From NCBI GenBank assembly GCA_002448395.1, contig DJXS01000109.1, positions 31,194 to 55,289 of the forward strand: a stretch of DNA of 24,096 nt. Reading direction: 5' to 3'. The first letter of the stretch is position 1. Each line of letters starts with the position of its first letter. The translations under genes and the position numbers were made by a program. Below the pieces are notes generated by a model. That model was not told where the DNA came from, searched no databases, and saw only the letters and a list, made by a program, of their open reading frames with translations. This stretch comes from Lachnospiraceae bacterium UBA6998. Its GTDB lineage: Bacteria; Bacillota; Clostridia; Lachnospirales; Lachnospiraceae. This document shows, one piece after another, positions 21,223-24,096 of the stretch.

Positions 21223-23598
21223 TTGACTACGAAACGTTCGAGTATATTTCAGTATATATTGCTGTTCGCGGGAGGAGCGCTGCTGTATATGGCAGCGGTC
21301 CTTCCATTTTTGATATATCACGGAGGAATCTTCTTTTATTACGGTGACTATAATGTCCAGCAGGTCCCTTTCTATATACTGGCACACAGAGCCGTGCGAA
21401 GCGGCCGCTTTTTCTGGAATCCTTATATAGATCTTGGAAGCAGCATGGGCGGGAGTATGTCCTTTTATCTCTGGGGCAGTCCTTTTTTCTGGCTGACGAT
21501 CCCATTTAGCGAGAAAGTGATCCCTTATATCCTTCCGGTTGTCATGTCCCTGCGTTATGGAACCGCGATGGTGACCTCCTATGCTTACATCAGAAGACAG
21601 GTGCGCTCGGATTTCTGGGCTGTGATCGGAAGTCTCTTATATACTTTCTCCGGTTTTCAGGCGTGCAACATCGTGTTCCAGCACTTCCACGACGCGACGG
21701 CTTTCTTTCCGCTCTATCTTCTTACATTTGACGATGCCGTGCAGAAGAATAAAACAGCCGGTTTTACCCTGATGACAGCTCTGATGTCTGTCATCAACTA
21801 TTATTTCTTCTTCGGACAGGCGGTCTTTATCCTGATCTATTATATCGTCAGATACTGTCCTTCAAGGGAACCGGCCAGGATAGCGGGCGATGTCATCCGT
21901 GTTCTTCTGAGCGGAATTCTGGGACTTATGATGTCCGCGTTTTTCCTCGTGCAGTCAGTCTACGGGCTGTCCGGGAACAGCCGGCTCAATGATTACATTA
22001 ACGGTTATGGGCTCTTTGCCTTTGAAGAGGGCAAAACCCCGCTGGCGATCATCAAATCCCTGTTTATGGTACCGGATATCATCGCTAAACCGACTCTTTT
22101 CTCGGGAGAACAGGTCAAGAACAGTTCTCTGGCCGCTTATCTGCCCTGTTTCTCCATGGCAGGCGTGATCGCGTACATGAGATTGTTTGACAGATCCTGG
22201 AAGAAACGCATGATCATGATCTGCGGCATCATCGCTTTCATACCGGTCTTTAATTCGGCCTTCAGCGCGTTCAACTCGGAGTATTACGCGAGATGGTTCT
22301 ATATGCCGATCCTCATCATGGCGGCAATGACAGCCAGGGCACTGGAATCCGAGGATAAGAAGAGTCTTGCCCATGCCGCCCGCATAACCATTGTTATCAC
22401 TGTTCTGATCATGCTGAGTGCATTGGTTCCCGTGATCGATAACGGGAAAGTGAAGTGGTTCTCGGTCAGCAGCAATAACGACCTGCTCATCATTGAGATC
22501 GCGGCAACCGCAGTGCAGCTCCTTATTCTTGCAGCGCTCCTCATTCTGATGCCGTACGTCAAAGACATGTCAAAATACAGAAAGCCTCTGTTTTTAACAG
22601 CCACGATATTTTGCTGTCTTTTGACCAACATTGCCGTTTTGTATAACGGAAACTCCCTGATCGCTAAGTCAGGAGGAGTAAAGTGGAAAAAGCAGATGCT
22701 GGATGAGCGGCCTGAACTGGGGGATACATCTGAATTCATGAGAGTGGAGACGGACGGGACCTCGACCAACTATGAGATGGTCTGGGGATATCCGACGATC
22801 CATTGCTTCGAGAGCACCGTCAATCCTTCTGTTTTTTCTTTCTACAGAAAGATAGGAATGATCCGGACAGTGGAATCGACACTCCCCGTCGAGAGAGTCG
22901 GCGCCAGAGCGCTTCTGTCTGTCCGCTATTATATTGAAAATACACTTGTTAAGCCTTCTAAAACGCTCGAAGACAAGGGCGGCCTTGCGGGATACGACGA
23001 TTATACGGAGAGCAGCGGCTATAAAATCTATGAAAATTCCAACTATATCCCCATGGGGTTCACGTTCAACAGTTACATACGGGACGATGAATACAGCTCG
23101 ATGAAGAAGGGCGAGATGACAGACAGACTTCTTGTCAAGGACATCATTCTCACGGAAGAGCAGGTAGCAAAATACGGCAAATATATGCAGGAAGACCAGC
23201 ATGTGGACGAGCAGGTCATGAGTGATCAGGACTTTGCCAGGCACTGCAGGGAAAGAGCCGAATCAGCCTGCAAAGAGTTCAGCTTCACCCTCAGCGGTTT
23301 CACAGCGGAAGCGGATCTTCCCAAAGACAATCTGGTGTTCTTCTCAGTCCCCTATGACCAGGGCTTTACCGCCGTTGTGGACGGCGAAGCAGTTCCGATC
23401 GAAATAGTGGACGGCGGATTAATGGCTGTCCCTGTTCCCGCAGGAAAGCATTCCATTGAATTTACTTATTTCCCTGCCGGCCTTGGAGTCTGCTCGATCA
23501 TTTCGGCTGCGGCGGCAATACTGTTTCTCATCCTGCTGGTGCGCGCAAATGTCCGCACCAGAAAAACAAATGTCCTTGCAATAGAGAATAAACCGTGA
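21223..23598 (+). CDS. YfhO-family membrane protein
   Basis: A 791-aa polytopic membrane protein of the YfhO family, linked in Gram-positives to glycosylation of cell-wall or lipid-anchored polymers. The signature acidic loop YYGDYNVQQVPFYILA follows the first membrane helix, as in GT-C type glycosyltransferases. About a dozen hydrophobic segments fill residues 8-480. A large outside domain (about 485-755) follows, then a last membrane helix near 760-780 and a basic tail (RANVRTRKTN). The start is a TTG at 21223 with a weak GAGG; no better start gives the first membrane helix. The acceptor substrate is unknown. Confidence 0.85.
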   Translation: MTTKRSSIFQYILLFAGGALLYMAAVLPFLIYHGGIFFYYGDYNVQQVPFYILAHRAVRSGRFFWNPYIDLGSSMGGSMSFYLWGSPFFWLTIPFSEKVIPYILPVVMSLRYGTAMVTSYAYIRRQVRSDFWAVIGSLLYTFSGFQACNIVFQHFHDATAFFPLYLLTFDDAVQKNKTAGFTLMTALMSVINYYFFFGQAVFILIYYIVRYCPSREPARIAGDVIRVLLSGILGLMMSAFFLVQSVYGLSGNSRLNDYINGYGLFAFEEGKTPLAIIKSLFMVPDIIAKPTLFSGEQVKNSSLAAYLPCFSMAGVIAYMRLFDRSWKKRMIMICGIIAFIPVFNSAFSAFNSEYYARWFYMPILIMAAMTARALESEDKKSLAHAARITIVITVLIMLSALVPVIDNGKVKWFSVSSNNDLLIIEIAATAVQLLILAALLILMPYVKDMSKYRKPLFLTATIFCCLLTNIAVLYNGNSLIAKSGGVKWKKQMLDERPELGDTSEFMRVETDGTSTNYEMVWGYPTIHCFESTVNPSVFSFYRKIGMIRTVESTLPVERVGARALLSVRYYIENTLVKPSKTLEDKGGLAGYDDYTESSGYKIYENSNYIPMGFTFNSYIRDDEYSSMKKGEMTDRLLVKDIILTEEQVAKYGKYMQEDQHVDEQVMSDQDFARHCRERAESACKEFSFTLSGFTAEADLPKDNLVFFSVPYDQGFTAVVDGEAVPIEIVDGGLMAVPVPAGKHSIEFTYFPAGLGVCSIISAAAAILFLILLVRANVRTRKTNVLAIENKP

Positions 23599-23642
23599 TA
23601 GTATAGGTTTCGTCATTGAGGTCGTTTGTAAAGGAGACGGTT

Positions 23643-24095
23643 TTGAGCGAAAAGACAGAATTCTATATTGTGCGCGCGAGGGCAGTTTCCGAGGTGCTTC
23701 GGGGCGTCGCCAAAGCCAATGAACTGCTGGCGTCCGGAAAAGCCAGAACGGTGAACGATGCCGCAGAGCTGGCCGGGATCAGCAGGAGTTCCTATTATAA
23801 ATTCAAGGATGATATCGAAGAATTCCATGACAGTATGTCCGGGATGAACGTCACTCTTTCCTGTGAGATCAACGACGAGACAGGGATCCTTGCCAGTCTT
23901 TTAGGGATCATATCGGGCTGCAACGCCAATATATTGACGATCCATCAGAGTATACCGATCAGCGGGGTCGCAGATCTTAGCATAAGCCTGCAGATCAGGG
24001 AGAACACTGAGGACATAGGGGGAATGATCCGGAAGATCGAGGCTCTCGGCGGCGTCAGGAAGATCAGGATCATGGGAAGAGATAATATTCACTGA
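23643..24095 (+). CDS. pheB: ACT-domain protein PheB (UPF0735)
   Basis: A 150-aa protein of the PheB/UPF0735 family. Residues 5-60 form a helical part with a helix-turn-helix-like segment (VNDAAELAGISRSSYYKFKD). Residues 72-145 form an ACT amino-acid-binding domain (VTLSCEINDETGILASLLGI). The family is often next to homoserine dehydrogenase genes and is presumed to sense an amino acid; the effector is not established. The TTG start at 23643 has AAGGAG six bases upstream; an earlier TTG at 23616 has no such site. The stop falls one base before the window ends, so the gene is complete. Confidence 0.88.
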   Translation: MSEKTEFYIVRARAVSEVLRGVAKANELLASGKARTVNDAAELAGISRSSYYKFKDDIEEFHDSMSGMNVTLSCEINDETGILASLLGIISGCNANILTIHQSIPISGVADLSISLQIRENTEDIGGMIRKIEALGGVRKIRIMGRDNIH

Positions 24096-24096
24096 A

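Noticed and set aside
1..24096. CRISPR arrays, retrons and diversity-generating elements
   Set aside because: No regularly spaced direct repeats with unique spacers, no cas genes and no reverse transcriptase were seen.

Overview
The window joins two kinds of DNA. Positions 1 to about 10,513 are a mobile genetic element with phage-like replication genes. Positions 10,514 to 24,096 are ordinary chromosome of a low-GC-lineage Firmicute, most likely a clostridium of the Lachnospiraceae type. The host call is an inference from the gene set: single-chain PurL, QueH, DapA/DapB, a TrpR-like YerC protein, YfhO and PheB, with Gram-positive ribosome binding sites and sigma-A promoters.

Mobile element. 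From the left there is a 340-base noncoding stretch rich in dyads, then a leftward XRE-family repressor (437-760). A divergent control region follows, with a perfect TTGACA-17-TATAAT promoter at 990-1018. That promoter drives a structured leader of about 310 nt that ends in an intrinsic terminator (1294-1337). The rightward early operon beyond it encodes an unknown 118-aa protein, a replisome organizer, a DnaB-type ATPase, two unknown proteins (one a coiled coil), a RusA resolvase, two more unknown proteins, a sigma-like/ArpU-type protein and a 70-aa protein. It ends at a UUCG terminator (7152-7180). A second transcription unit carries two diverged paralogues of unknown function (7363-8049 and 8151-8816). 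A leftward tyrosine integrase (9140-10300) lies next to the 3' end of a tRNA-Trp gene. No terminase, capsid, portal, tail, lysis or relaxase gene is visible. The element is therefore a satellite-like or plasmid-like integrated replicon, or one end of a prophage whose remainder lies left of position 1. No copy of the tRNA-Trp 3' end is visible at the left, so that boundary is unresolved.

The most unusual thing in the element is a repeated structured RNA. Four intergenic copies (1514-1591, 4212-4279, 5621-5681, 6170-6243) share a layout: a 5' strand GGACCG, an optional hairpin, a stem-loop that closely mimics a tRNA T arm (7-nt loop TGCAATY in three copies), a 3' strand GCGGTCY that pairs back to the 5' strand, then RTTA and a second hairpin just before a ribosome binding site. 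Stem sequences change in compensating ways between copies. Three of the copies begin 0-8 nt after a stop codon. I do not recognise this as a known family. It could be a processing, antitermination or translation-control element.

Chromosome. purL (10780-14616) is divergent from tRNA-Trp. It is followed by queH, argS, a CobO/BtuR-like P-loop protein, dapA and dapB, all rightward, up to a UUCG terminator. Next come a eukaryote-type (HIS6-like) hisA, a leftward cspA sharing a long bidirectional terminator with it, then rightward yerC, yfhO and pheB. The themes are purine and histidine synthesis, the diaminopimelate/lysine branch, tRNA charging and modification (argS, queH) and cell envelope (yfhO).
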